A stretch of DNA of 64,000 bases from Epithemia pelagica (GCA_946965045.2 OX337228.1:3534001-3598000), one strand, 5' to 3'. Counted from the first letter of the stretch, positions 1-10,458 are shown. Notes: generated by a model from the letters alone, not told the origin. Made by a program: numbers and translations.

Positions 1-87
1 TGGAAATGGGTCCTCCACATCGACTGGCCTGTTTGGGAAAAGCATATTTGCGAGAATGCAGAGGATATTCCCAATACTCATTGAATT

Positions 88-3000
88 ATGAAGATCATTG
101 GAAACATGAAAACCTACACAAAGATTGGCGATATGGCACAATTAGAATCAGCAATTACACCCAAAGCCAAGGACACAGCAATGAGGGCAAAATATTCGAA
201 ACTCTCTCGCTACATCGTAATTTGCCCAGAATGCTTCAAGTCTCCAAAGAAGTCCTTAGAGGAAAGTGTATTGCTCTGTGGTCAGCAAAAAACCTCCAAC
301 GTGTCAACTCACAAAAACAAGTACCACAAAGAGGTTGTACTTGAAGAATCAGCAGTGCAATCGTCCCAATCCCAAAGTAATCTGAGTTCTATGATCGTCA
401 AGAACACCTCCAAGTCTGAAGCAACAACCGAATTTCGGAAGCTCATATATCGTTTTGTCAACAACTGTAACCTACCTGCACTCACAGTTGAGAAGCAACC
501 ATTCAGAGCATTGCTACAATTTGCGATCAACAATGCAGCGGCATTGAAGGATACACCGGCCGAAGTCATGGGTCGTTGCGAAATCACAAAGCTCCGCTTG
601 TCATCCTATGAAGATTTCTTTACTGTGGCACCTAACCTCCTTAATGCCTGTCGCTCCGAATACCAGAAATTGTGCCGACAGAAGGTACCCTTCATTACCG
701 TGTGCCATGACATTTGGCAAGCCAAGGACCATGATGTCCTTGGAGTTACACTCATGTTCATTGACCCAAGGAACTGTCATATATACAGACTCCCTATTGG
801 TTTGGCTGAGTGCGATGGACATGCCGCCACGGATGTCGCTAATCTTACAGATGCATTACTTCTGGGTGTCGGAGTGACGACTGCCGACCTTTGCGCATCT
901 GTTAATGATAACACAACGGCAGCCGTCTTAGCCGGAAAATACATTGTGGGTAATCCTGAAAAGGACGGCGGCAAATGTGACGTGCACAAGGCCAAGCTTG
1001 TTCTTAAACATGCTACCGGTCTAGTGAAGAGATACCATAACCGGCAGCTCATGGATTCAAACGATACTTTCGTTGAGCTATGGCAGGTATTCAAACAATT
1101 TGCTGCATGGCTAACTTGTAAAAAAGCCCCTCATCGTTTCAAGAAATTCCGAGACTCTTGTATTCAAATGGGATTCACAATCATCAAGATTCCCATGCCC
1201 AATGACACCCGTATCGCAGGCCTTGTTCTAACCATCCAGGCCTTGCTTAGATGTATGTGGGCTATGCGACACTACGTCACCCTAACCATCAAAAGCGACG
1301 ACAAATTCAAGGCAAGATTTCCTACAGAAGACAAGTGGGAATTATTGGCACAATATGAGGCCGTACTGGGTCCACTCAAGCAAATATGTATGTCTCTCCA
1401 GTCAGATGCACCAGGTGCAAGTTCGGCTGCTTTGTTAGAGATTTATTGTTCCTATTTCCGTTCCACCTGTATGCGCAAGGAAGAAGTCGGCAAGTTCAGT
1501 GGTGTTGATGTCTTGAACGTTTCGGATGTGAATCGTACTTGGGACGCCCGTAGTTCTATGGAGGATTTGGAGGAATTCCGCGATACTAAGCAATACCAAG
1601 AGCTTGAACCTGGTCCGCGGCTACTCATCCGACGAGTTATAGCAGAGTACAAGCACTACTTGCTTCACTACGACGATGACAGTATCAAGGCCGTTTGCTG
1701 TAACCCCCTACTTGCCAATGTGTACGAAAACATGTTCGTTCACTTCGGGGTGTTTGATCAGGACACTGTGAAGGAATGTCGCCGGATCATCATTCGAGAC
1801 ATGGTGTCTAAGTTCAGCAACAAACAAGTCTCAAGGATTGGAGCGGCTATGTCACGCCAAGATAAATCCCAGTCCAACCGAGGGCCAAAGACTGGACAGG
1901 GAAACGATTCTGCCCCTACCAAGTCATCCTCCAAAAGAAAGACACGCGACATTTTTGCCAATATGAAGGAGTCACAGTATTTACAGCAACAGGCTTTGTT
2001 GCACTTGAGTGGCAAGGCCTCTAACGCTGCGAGTGAACAAGAGTTGGTACAAGCATTACAAAAAAATTGTACGACGTGCTATGATGATTTCCGGTCTAAT
2101 TGCCAAACGCACATAGACAACCACTGGGAACAGATTATTAAAGAATATGGAACGGCAGAATTCCATGACGCGAAAGAAACTTGGAGTGATGATGAGTACG
2201 AAGAGTTTCAACACAACTGCAAGTGTCGGAATTATCTCGAAGTCGGAAAATATTTTGATATCATGGGATGGTGGCGGGCCCATTCCGTAAAATACGGATT
2301 CCTGTACCCAAGTGCCATTATCTGGTTGGCCAAGCCGTCCACCAATGCCTTCCAGGAAAGAGCTTTCTCAATCGGCTCTTGGATGTTGCAAAATAAGCTC
2401 ATGGGCAACTTGTCGAAGAAAGCTAACGAGATGAGAACCATGGACTATATCAACCGAGATACAGTCCGTGTGATTCAAAAGAATGAAGAGGATATAAAGA
2501 ATGGAAATGGCACTAGTTTGTCGTATGTACCTCCAACCAAACCACCTCCAGAGAAGACAGACAAAGAACGTGTCCAACAGAAGAACCTAAAGTTGCTAGC
2601 CATTCAGGAGGCTTCAACAGGTTTCAAAACGTACTCGACTACGTACAAGACTGCCAAGAACGTGTTGAAAGATCCAGAGGTTGTTATGACTTTCTTCCAT
2701 ACACCTGACACCGATAATCCAACTGCCCCTAGTGTCCATGAGAACACAGTCACTGAGAATTCAGGAACAACAGCAAGGACCACAGCAGGTACGACCACAG
2801 CAAGTACCGGAGAAACGAAACAAGAGGGAAAGGATGAGGGATATGATGAATCAGTCACTATGGGAGGTACGGAAAAGGCAGTTGGTGAAAACGATGGTAA
2901 GCCCGCTAGTAAGGGGAATGTGGTTAATGGGCCGGTTGTCAAAGTGGCCAATCGACTGGTCCATACCGAAGTTCTCAACAGGTTCAGTGATGATTCGGAT

Positions 3001-3807
3001 ATTGAGTCGGTGGTTGTATCTGACACTGACGAGGACAGCGATACCGTGGTAGACTATCTCATTGATGAACAGATAAAGAAGCCGGCTTCTATTTCTAACA
3101 AGGATGGAAAGACCAATGATTCTCATGTTGATTCTCATGCTATGAGAATGGGATCGAACGAGGAATCACCTGAAGTGGAAGTGGTACAACCACCGAGAAA
3201 AAAAAAGAAGACGGTCCAAGCAACCATAAAGACAACGAGTAGCAAAAAAAGGAAACAAGAAAAGCAAGTGATGGTCCGACAGCCGACTAGGACTTCACCA
3301 CCCCGGAAAGCAAAGGCGGCTGCATTAGCTCGGGCAAAGGGTTCCATAAAGGAACTCTTGCATTCTGGTACGACGCCCCCATCTGCAAAACTGATTCGTA
3401 ACAAACAGAACAAGAAGTTGTCAGTCCCAGCCATTGCCGCCATGGATGATGAACGAGAAAACACGGACACACTGGCTGGAGACAATGAGGACGAGCAGAA
3501 TGGGGAAGCCGAAGACAATAATGATGAGGAAAACAATGATGAAGACAATGATTCCGATGGAGACGATGCCGAGCATACTTTGGAACAAGAAGACGACGCA
3601 GGAGAGCACGATCCCGATGATCATCATGATGCCGATGATGCCGAAGAGACTTCGGAACGAGACGACAGAGTCGACGGCGACGCAGATACCGAAGTAGGGG
3701 AAGACGAGGGGGAAGACGACGCGGAATACGAGGACAACGAGGGCAACGCAGATGATAATGATGACGATGCACATGACTATGAAGATGACGATATGGACGT
3801 AGACTGA
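88..3807 (+). CDS. hAT-like transposase (1,239 aa)
   Basis: Probable cut-and-paste transposase acting in the nucleus on the ends of its own element. Visible features: an N-terminal BED-type zinc finger (C46, C49, H75, H80); an RNase H-like core with Asp in CHDIWQAKD (D208) and VNDNT (D274), followed by the C-x2-H pair typical of hAT proteins (C297, H300); and the C-terminal hAT dimerisation block with MGWW near residue 726, YPSAIIWLAKPS and ERAFS (E757). Residues from about 850 on are low complexity: a basic patch with PPRKKKK, then a long Asp/Glu/Asn tail not usual for the family. The frame is closed by a stop at 82-84, so the ATG at 88 is the first in frame, although an upstream spliced exon cannot be excluded because the window starts here. 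No internal stop or frameshift is seen, so it may be functional. It ends 39 bp from the convergent glycosylase gene. Confidence 0.8.
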   Translation: MKIIGNMKTYTKIGDMAQLESAITPKAKDTAMRAKYSKLSRYIVICPECFKSPKKSLEESVLLCGQQKTSNVSTHKNKYHKEVVLEESAVQSSQSQSNLSSMIVKNTSKSEATTEFRKLIYRFVNNCNLPALTVEKQPFRALLQFAINNAAALKDTPAEVMGRCEITKLRLSSYEDFFTVAPNLLNACRSEYQKLCRQKVPFITVCHDIWQAKDHDVLGVTLMFIDPRNCHIYRLPIGLAECDGHAATDVANLTDALLLGVGVTTADLCASVNDNTTAAVLAGKYIVGNPEKDGGKCDVHKAKLVLKHATGLVKRYHNRQLMDSNDTFVELWQVFKQFAAWLTCKKAPHRFKKFRDSCIQMGFTIIKIPMPNDTRIAGLVLTIQALLRCMWAMRHYVTLTIKSDDKFKARFPTEDKWELLAQYEAVLGPLKQICMSLQSDAPGASSAALLEIYCSYFRSTCMRKEEVGKFSGVDVLNVSDVNRTWDARSSMEDLEEFRDTKQYQELEPGPRLLIRRVIAEYKHYLLHYDDDSIKAVCCNPLLANVYENMFVHFGVFDQDTVKECRRIIIRDMVSKFSNKQVSRIGAAMSRQDKSQSNRGPKTGQGNDSAPTKSSSKRKTRDIFANMKESQYLQQQALLHLSGKASNAASEQELVQALQKNCTTCYDDFRSNCQTHIDNHWEQIIKEYGTAEFHDAKETWSDDEYEEFQHNCKCRNYLEVGKYFDIMGWWRAHSVKYGFLYPSAIIWLAKPSTNAFQERAFSIGSWMLQNKLMGNLSKKANEMRTMDYINRDTVRVIQKNEEDIKNGNGTSLSYVPPTKPPPEKTDKERVQQKNLKLLAIQEASTGFKTYSTTYKTAKNVLKDPEVVMTFFHTPDTDNPTAPSVHENTVTENSGTTARTTAGTTTASTGETKQEGKDEGYDESVTMGGTEKAVGENDGKPASKGNVVNGPVVKVANRLVHTEVLNRFSDDSDIESVVVSDTDEDSDTVVDYLIDEQIKKPASISNKDGKTNDSHVDSHAMRMGSNEESPEVEVVQPPRKKKKTVQATIKTTSSKKRKQEKQVMVRQPTRTSPPRKAKAAALARAKGSIKELLHSGTTPPSAKLIRNKQNKKLSVPAIAAMDDERENTDTLAGDNEDEQNGEAEDNNDEENNDEDNDSDGDDAEHTLEQEDDAGEHDPDDHHDADDAEETSERDDRVDGDADTEVGEDEGEDDAEYEDNEGNADDNDDDAHDYEDDDMDVD

Positions 3808-3846
3808 GATGGGATTGGTGAATTATAATTACTACTAGTGACTTTG

Positions 3847-5592
3847 TTATCGATAACTGTTGATTATTGTCTTTATCTTCGTTTTTGTTCCCTCAGTTAA
3901 GTGCTCTGTCTTGCCAAGCCGGGATAGTAGGTTTGTTCTAAGATCAATTGTCGAAGAGTGCTGACCCAGAGCACCGAACAAAGGGTTGATCAGGTGCCAT
4001 TTGTCCGCTGGGATCCAAGCTTCGAGGTGCTTTGATGTAGCTAATCCGTCGAGATTAGATGGAACCCAGCCCAATTGCGTTGTCCATCGAATGACGTGAA
4101 CATCGGACGGAATTCCGTCTACTCGGCCAAATCCTGCTTCCAAAATGAGACATGCTGTTTTGTACCCTATACCAATGAGGGTACACAACTCGTAGATTGT
4201 TATGTCTTGAGGAATAACGCCATGATGGCGTTCTTTGAAATAGTCCGCAGCATTGACAAGTCGCTCTGCGTTGGCATAGTACCGACCTGATTCGGATATC
4301 AGAGAACACATTGCATTCATGCCATATTTGTCTGCGATGTCCGAAACTGCTGTTGCAGAGATCATTCCACAGGCGAACAATCTTGGCATTATATTGCTGA
4401 GTTGCACGTCAGACGTGCTGGAGCTCATGATTATTGTCATGAGAACCATGAACGATCGGTCGGCTTGTGGTTCGTTTGCATGGTTGTTTATCCAATTTTC
4501 CCATTCATCACGAGGGGCCAGGAATCCAAAATATTTGAGCTCGACATGGAACATAATGATTTCGGATAATTCGTGGAGACGGTGGTCCAGAACAGAGGGA
4601 GAAATTGGAGGCACGGTTATTTCCAAATCAGACGGGCGAATGTCTTTCAATTTTGGAGCAGTACCGGGCATGTGCCTATCTTTGTCACTGTTGTGTTGAA
4701 TCTTCTTCTTCTTCGATCGGGAGCCCGATTGTAAAAACATTGAAATGATGTTGTTACGAGACCGGGTGGAATACGAATGATTCGGCGTTGAATTAATCTT
4801 CCGGTTGCCACATTGTGTCGGCAAAATAGATGAGGGCCTTTTTGGAGGTGTGGATGGGGCATGCTGTTGTTCTTGTTGCGGGGGGGCGTCGATGGTTGGC
4901 CCAAAAAAGTCGGTAAACAATGTCGACATTTGTGCCATGTATGGGACAATAGCATATGGAATTGACTGCACACAATCTGTTTCTTCGGCCTTGCATGGGC
5001 ACAATATGAATTTGTTGACGAATTGTTGAGGAGCCTGATTGCATTGGAATACTGTTGACGTATCTATCATCCATGATAGGATGATTGCTCGGGCAGAGAG
5101 ACTTGGAATGCTTTGTCTCGTAGATTGAGTGTGCTTCATGCACTCATTGAACAAACGCGTCCGGTGAATTGTTAACTTGGGTTGGCATTTTGCGGAGAGT
5201 ACAAGATTGTTATAATGATCTGGTTCATATGGGTTGAATTCGTGCTCGGTAAAATTGGGAATCTGGGGTGAAGGTTCGTGAAGACAACAGACCACGACAG
5301 CAGAAATAATCTGTAGCAAATCCTGGTGATCCAATTCGTACAGTTGACAAACATGGCTCGAAGAGGAAATAGTGTTCTGTTCTTGAAAAGTAATAATGCC
5401 GTCATTTTGGATGAGCCAGGCGATGGTTTGCCGTTTCACATGAAGTAGAAGCTGTCGTCGAAGAAGGTCTTGGGGAGATTGCTTGATATACTGTCTCATT
5501 TCCTTGTAGTACGAAAGATTCGACTGTAGTATGAACTTGATTTGGCAACTCGAATTGAACTGGATGTATTGGTATCCTGAATGGGTCTCCAT
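3847..5592 (-). CDS. HhH-GPD DNA glycosylase, endonuclease III-like, transposon-associated (581 aa)
   Basis: The C-terminal third (about residues 385-510) reads as an endonuclease III fold: MVLMTIIMSSSTSD matches the family's start helix, then GVIPQD, the helix-hairpin-helix LIGIGYKTACLILEAGFG with the catalytic Lys (K478), and SDVHVIRW with the catalytic Asp (D497), 19 residues later (18 in E. coli Nth). The four Cys of the Fe-S cluster that normally follows are absent, as in several cluster-less family members. The N-terminal 380 residues are unrecognised, with a Pro/Gln-rich stretch and a basic KKKK patch near residue 290 that could act in nuclear import. A base-excision glycosylase/lyase activity follows from the family; substrate is unknown. 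It is convergent with the hAT-like transposase, with 39 bp between the stops, which suggests both belong to one element. Start: first Met of the open frame at 5592. Confidence 0.72.
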   Translation of the reverse strand: METHSGYQYIQFNSSCQIKFILQSNLSYYKEMRQYIKQSPQDLLRRQLLLHVKRQTIAWLIQNDGIITFQEQNTISSSSHVCQLYELDHQDLLQIISAVVVCCLHEPSPQIPNFTEHEFNPYEPDHYNNLVLSAKCQPKLTIHRTRLFNECMKHTQSTRQSIPSLSARAIILSWMIDTSTVFQCNQAPQQFVNKFILCPCKAEETDCVQSIPYAIVPYMAQMSTLFTDFFGPTIDAPPQQEQQHAPSTPPKRPSSILPTQCGNRKINSTPNHSYSTRSRNNIISMFLQSGSRSKKKKIQHNSDKDRHMPGTAPKLKDIRPSDLEITVPPISPSVLDHRLHELSEIIMFHVELKYFGFLAPRDEWENWINNHANEPQADRSFMVLMTIIMSSSTSDVQLSNIMPRLFACGMISATAVSDIADKYGMNAMCSLISESGRYYANAERLVNAADYFKERHHGVIPQDITIYELCTLIGIGYKTACLILEAGFGRVDGIPSDVHVIRWTTQLGWVPSNLDGLATSKHLEAWIPADKWHLINPLFGALGQHSSTIDLRTNLLSRLGKTEHLTEGTKTKIKTIINSYR

Positions 5593-6903
5593 GTTCGAGA
5601 GGACTTCGTTGAGCTTGGTGCTGCGTCTGCTATGTCTGCTGTTGTATTGTGTTTGCTGTTTGCTGTTGTGTGTTGTGTGTGCGTTGAATGGGAGAATGAG
5701 TGTGATGCGTGTGTATAGTACGGTGTGATTACGATAGACTATGGTACTATGAAGTACGATTGATTAGGAGAAAGTACCGAAGAACAGGGTATTTCTATAA
5801 GAGACAATAGTCCCCATAGTCTAGTCAATGAGATTGACTGAAGGGACTAAAGTACTGGGAGAAAGTCCAATGATCATCTACAGGGGGAGTGCATAAAGTC
5901 CTCGGTAATGGTTACAATGTACTCTAGTCATGTCTATTAGTCTAGTCTATTGCAATATTGTACTAATAGTCGTTAAGTCAAGTCCAGGTACATTGTGAAA
6001 GGGATTGTAGAATCTATAGTCTAGTCTAGTCTTTAAATGAAGTGGACTCGAAGTCTTCTAGTCTAGTCTAAATAGAGATGTCCGGTACTACCCAACTCTG
6101 CTTGTGTTGAGTGTTGAGTGGTAACTTGACTGTAGATCTTATACTCGATTTAGGGGTCGGAAAATCGGAAACATCTGGCATCCGGCATCCGTTTCCGGCA
6201 TCACATGCATACGAGACACGAGTATCCAGGGGTGCAACTGCTTGCCTTCTCAAGCGCTGAAGAATCTAGAGGGGTCCTGATTGACCAGGTCAAGCGATGC
6301 CGCTGGAGAAGTAAGCTACCATGATGGAAGTACCTCTAGTAGCTAGGTAGCCTCTCTAGCTAGAGAGTGGCACTCTCTCTAGCCAGAGCCACAGGTACGA
6401 CTTCTCCTACGAACTAAGGTTACTCCTACAAAACTGTTACACAGTTCTCTCGCTCTGTACTAGAGAAAGTCACTTGCTCTAGTTGCGAGAGACGACCCTC
6501 TGGCCTCTGGCTAAAAGCGAATCTCTTTGTAATAGAGTCTCTCTACCTGTAGTAGAGAGACAGAGGTAGAGAGTAGAGACTTTCACTCTAACCTTTTTCC
6601 TTTTGTGTCAAAAAACGGATTATTATGATATCTGGACAAGCGAAGAATATCCAGCGATCTGTAGCGCTTGACCAAGCGCTACTCTACTCTACTTGCTACA
6701 ATTCTGTAGTACTACAATTTGTACTCTGTAGTAGTGTAGTGTGTAGAGTACAAAGAATAAAGAAGTCTCCAGTAGGGTCAATTGATCTGTTGGCTGTTGG
6801 GTCAAATTCCCACGCCTCTCGCGTTTCTCGTTTCTCGTTTCTCGTTCTCGTCCGCAAAAACAATTTTCGTCCATCCCCAACGATTCAATCTCCCGCCGAC
6901 GGT
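5593..6903. other. Non-coding interval: subterminal-repeat-like DNA, then START-gene upstream region
   Basis: No convincing gene. From 5760 to 6080 the DNA is built of TAGTC/CTAGTC words. From about 6320 to 6590 it changes to short inverted motifs around CTCTAG and TAGAGAG. From 6780 on it is pyrimidine-rich with three TCGTTTCTCGTT-like units just before the START gene ATG. An open frame continues from 6625 into the START gene but its composition looks like leader DNA. A right end of the hAT-like element is expected in here, but no terminal inverted repeat can be matched because the left end lies outside the window. Confidence 0.5.
5815..6075. repeat. Clusters of TAGTCTAGTC motifs
   Basis: The word TAGTCTAGTC or close variants occurs at about 5817, 5938, 6018 (three units in a row) and 6057, with looser CTAGTC copies between. 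Repeated short words just inside the ends are typical of hAT elements, where they bind transposase. Assignment to the neighbouring transposase is inference. Confidence 0.45.
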
Positions 6904-8187
6904 ATGAATGCGCTCGCTCGTTCGACCTTGAACGTGGCCACCACATCAAGCCCGCTTGCAATTCCTTTGGCGGAGGAACAAGAGCCAACTGAGCAACGTC
7001 GAGCCTGTGCCGTCCTTCCTGTCAGATCAACGTTGTTGGGCACCGGAACGTTGAACGAGGAGGGAACAGCGGTCGAAGAGTTTTTACCCGGTCCACATCG
7101 ATTACCAATCGTTGGAGGACGAATGATGAAGTTGACGAAGAAGAAAATGGCTAAAGCCGCAGTAACAAAGAATAATGACACTCCACCGTCCCCGGCGAGA
7201 GCGAGATCAATGGATGATGAAGCCAAACAACAACAGATTGTATTCAAGCGTGCTTACTCATCGTTTTTGCGTGTAGCCGACCTGGAAATGGATGAAACGG
7301 TTTCTCTCCGGTCTACTTCGGAGGACTCCGATGAATCATATCCCAACTTCCACCGAATATCGGTAGACCCACCTCCTGGTGTGGAAACAGACCCTAAGGA
7401 AAGATGGGTTGTCCTTGACGATGGTGATGGGAAGCATGCACCGATTGCACCACTTGCTGTTCGGGCTCTTGCCCGGAGTGGGCTTGAGAGCTGCTTTGAC
7501 GAGAAAATGTGGACACCCGATTCTAAGACGCAGAAGATCCTGAAGCAAACAACAGGGTGGCAGAAGATTGTCTGGACCAAAGAAGGAACTGCTGATCTAC
7601 CCACAGATGGCTCTTTAAATGAAGCAGACATTTTCTTGTGGACCGGAACTTTCAAGCATGGCCACTACGGCAGCGAATTACCAGCAGTTCGTTCGTGCGG
7701 AGTCATCAACGTAAGTCCGAAGGCTTTAATGGAACTCTTGGTAGATTCAGATCGCGTAAAGGAGTACAACAAGTTCTGCGTTGGGCGGACAGACTTGTTG
7801 GTGTTGCAAGACAGCATGGACAAAAGTGGCGCCTTTGGGGGGATTACAAAGGTGATGAAGACTGAATCTAAACCACCTATGGTGCGTAAGCTATTGCGCT
7901 TCACTTCTCTCCTACACGGCCGTGAGTTGGAAGATGGTTCCGGCTTCAAAATTGTTACGAGAGCAGTTACACTTCCAGAACAAAAGGAAGACTTAGCCAA
8001 CGCACTCAAGAGCGAAATTCTACTTGGCGCTACCATCATTAAAAGAATTGAAGGGCACGACAACCGTTGCTTATTTATCTCCGTAAATCATTTGCGCAGT
8101 CCCATGGTCCCAATGATGATTGCCAAGAGACTTGGACTACAAGCTGCAGTGGGATTCATTCATGATTTACGCGGATGCTGCACATAA
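6904..8187 (+). CDS. START-domain lipid-binding protein (427 aa)
   Basis: The C-terminal 200 residues have the pattern of a StAR-related lipid transfer (START) domain: LPAVRSCGVINVSPKALMEL, then LLVDSDRVKEYN, a central LLRFTSLLHGRELEDG strand pair, IVTRAV, and the long closing helix ending GLQAAVGFIHDLRG. Such domains hold a sterol, phospholipid or ceramide in a hydrophobic tunnel and act in lipid transfer or sensing; ligand is unknown. The first 230 residues are low complexity with a Lys-rich KLTKKKMAK patch and no clear membrane segment. The frame is open back to 6625, but I chose the ATG at 6904 because upstream DNA is pyrimidine-rich leader and the protein upstream of it is unlike coding sequence. 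It is convergent with the hydrolase gene, 136 bp apart. No frame damage. Confidence 0.72.
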   Translation: MNALARSTLNVATTSSPLAIPLAEEQEPTEQRRACAVLPVRSTLLGTGTLNEEGTAVEEFLPGPHRLPIVGGRMMKLTKKKMAKAAVTKNNDTPPSPARARSMDDEAKQQQIVFKRAYSSFLRVADLEMDETVSLRSTSEDSDESYPNFHRISVDPPPGVETDPKERWVVLDDGDGKHAPIAPLAVRALARSGLESCFDEKMWTPDSKTQKILKQTTGWQKIVWTKEGTADLPTDGSLNEADIFLWTGTFKHGHYGSELPAVRSCGVINVSPKALMELLVDSDRVKEYNKFCVGRTDLLVLQDSMDKSGAFGGITKVMKTESKPPMVRKLLRFTSLLHGRELEDGSGFKIVTRAVTLPEQKEDLANALKSEILLGATIIKRIEGHDNRCLFISVNHLRSPMVPMMIAKRLGLQAAVGFIHDLRGCCT

Positions 8188-8323
8188 GACTACAAGCCAA
8201 CTTGCCAACATGTGAGCAGTTTAGACGATCTCTTTGTTAGAGTATAAAAAATTATAAATCTCAGGTTTATATGCCTCTCTCTGTTGCACGATTGTTAAGG
8301 GATAATGACAAGACTGGGTGACC

Positions 8324-9664
8324 TCATAGAGATGCTCGGGTTGACAGAATAAATGCATGTGTTAAGTCCGCCGCTGCTTCTTGTTGCCTGTGCGAATTGT
8401 CCACAGGTTCACGAAACTGCTCCATTCCACTCAAGTAGTCCGCAAAGCCACAGTGTGTCCCATTTTTAATTGTATATACATGCTTTTCTGGGTCAAACGT
8501 TGGAGGCATTCGTTTCCACATCTCTCTCCTGTTTTGCTCATTGTCTGTCATCCGAACGATAATGTCTTCTGATCCCTGCACCATCCGAACAGGCACATTA
8601 GTACAATTTGATAAGTCGTTGACACTCTGCCAAAACGGAGCAACCCCCCACATGACCATTCCTTTGACAATGTTGCTGTCAAGGTGGTTCACCATGTGAG
8701 ACGCTGTGAAGCAGCCCAAGGAATGACCAACAAGATACCATTCGGAGATTTGAGGGTGTTGCTTTTCCACCCTTCTGATAATTTGGCGGTTGACAAACCG
8801 AGGACCGTGTTTTATTTTCTCAGAGACCACCCGCCACGGCTCCCCAGATACGACCACCACAAGATGACCCTTGTTGGACAGTCCGTGGGCAGCTCGAGCG
8901 TAAGCCGTGTAAGGCACTCCCAAACCAGGGAAGAAGAGAATAGCTGATTGTGTGCTTCGGTTAACTGCAACAGAATCATTGCTTCTGCTGAGTGACTCAT
9001 TTTCCGCGAATCTGTGAGGCGGGAGATAGACATCATACAAACGTTTTCGGTACACACGTTTATCATGAATGTATTCGGAAAGACTGGCCCATGATTCGGG
9101 CAACTGTGTGGACATTCGGCTAAGACGTAGAGTTGTCGCAACTTTTGCAAAAGACTTGGCGCCTCGATTTAATATATGTAACGTCAGTGGGGATAAAAGG
9201 TAGGGAATCAAAAAGTTGGGTGAAGATGAGTCCAAGTTCAAAGGATCAACAGAGCTTCGTGGCAGAGGAGGTAATGTCGAAGGGGTCAAAAGTCGAATTA
9301 TTGGAATCATAAGGGGGCTCATACAAAGAGCCGGGAGGACGACGATGACCAATGCATGAACCAAATCGCGCAATGCTACCGAGACATGACGGAAAGATGC
9401 CAACCGCCATATATCAAGAGGTGATGTCAGTCCCAAAAGGCGAAGAAGTTGTGTTCCAAGTGGAAGCTTCCTTTGACAATAGCCATAGTGAGATTGATCG
9501 TCATCATCCATCCTAAATCCCTTGACAGCAATCACTTTGCCCTTCTTCGACCCAGGCTTCGTCTTCTCTTCTAATTTTGGGAACGATTCAAGAGGTGTAT
9601 ATTTTCTGTCCTTCGTGCGTTGCCCAACTTTGGCCTCTTGTTTTTTTTCCAAAGCGCCTGCCAT
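8324..9664 (-). CDS. Membrane-associated alpha/beta hydrolase (446 aa)
   Basis: A serine hydrolase of the alpha/beta fold. The fold starts near residue 243 with ILFFPGLGVPYTAY (oxyanion-loop strand). The nucleophile elbow is GHSLG with Ser315, the acid is Asp367 in QGSEDIIV, and the base is His404 in NGTHCGF, giving a complete triad in the right order. Residues 1-55 are basic and disordered. A hydrophobic block (LVHALVIVVLPALCMSPLMIPIIRLL, about residues 100-126) and a second one near 150 suggest membrane anchoring. The likely substrate is a small ester, peptide or lipid; the family does not allow more. Start: ATG at 9664, immediately after an in-frame TGA at 9674-9676, so it cannot be extended. 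Convergent with the START gene. Confidence 0.75.
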   Translation of the reverse strand: MAGALEKKQEAKVGQRTKDRKYTPLESFPKLEEKTKPGSKKGKVIAVKGFRMDDDDQSHYGYCQRKLPLGTQLLRLLGLTSPLDIWRLASFRHVSVALRDLVHALVIVVLPALCMSPLMIPIIRLLTPSTLPPLPRSSVDPLNLDSSSPNFLIPYLLSPLTLHILNRGAKSFAKVATTLRLSRMSTQLPESWASLSEYIHDKRVYRKRLYDVYLPPHRFAENESLSRSNDSVAVNRSTQSAILFFPGLGVPYTAYARAAHGLSNKGHLVVVVSGEPWRVVSEKIKHGPRFVNRQIIRRVEKQHPQISEWYLVGHSLGCFTASHMVNHLDSNIVKGMVMWGVAPFWQSVNDLSNCTNVPVRMVQGSEDIIVRMTDNEQNRREMWKRMPPTFDPEKHVYTIKNGTHCGFADYLSGMEQFREPVDNSHRQQEAAADLTHAFILSTRASL

Positions 9665-10458
9665 GTCAAATCGTCAGCCTGCCTTCGATCGTTGAAATCT
9701 GAACGCCGGCCTCGCCTCGTATTTTGTGCCATGAATCGTCTCACTTCTCAGTTTTCGACGAACCACAAGAAATGACAATGGGGCTGCAACAAAATCGAAC
9801 AATCCAGCAAAATGAATGACCATAGCATGAATACTACTGTCAAGATCTACCCCCTGGATCATCAGTAAACGCGGCAATCAACCGAATGAGAAGAAGGATG
9901 AAAAATGACAAGATGACAATCAACCAGTGTGTGGAGGACATCACAGTCTAAGGAAGGACACAATACAATGGATAGGGCCAGGAAGCCTAAACAAATAGGA
10001 GGAGTACCTAGATACACATAGAGTTGACTATGCTTGTATTTTAGTTGCAGTCAATGTACTAAGAGCTTTCCTTGTTGTGGGCCATTGCCACTTGTCTTGT
10101 GTTTGTGCATGTTTTTTTCTGTTTCACGTGTGTGTTCACTGTTCATCCTTGTGTGGGATTTCTTTGCGTCGTGCTCCGTATCAAGCCAAAGCCAGGGCGA
10201 AGCGCGCGAAGCCAGTTATGACAGTTGCTATGGACGTTATAATTTCTGCTTTTAGAGAAAAAAACTGAGTTATAATTTCAAGTAAAAACTAAAATGAAAA
10301 AAGAAAAATGTCGGATGGATGACAGAAGTTATACACCCGCCGGATCGGACAGTTATTGGTCTAGAATACTTTTGGTGTTGCTAAGCGGCCGTATACCCCC
10401 AAGCAGGGGTGAATAGACGGGTCGCACATGTGTCGTGAATTCGAGGTGCAAAGTCTTA
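9665..10458. other. Intergenic DNA before the LINE insertion
   Basis: No supported gene; the small open frames on both strands have no recognisable composition. At 10394-10412 there is TACCCCCAAGCAGGGGTGA, whose near reverse complement lies at 33655-33673, on the far side of the LINE. Confidence 0.5.

Noticed and set aside
9674-9877. Upstream in-frame extension of the alpha/beta hydrolase
   Set aside because: A TGA at 9674-9676 separates it from the ATG at 9664; no splice pair is evident.
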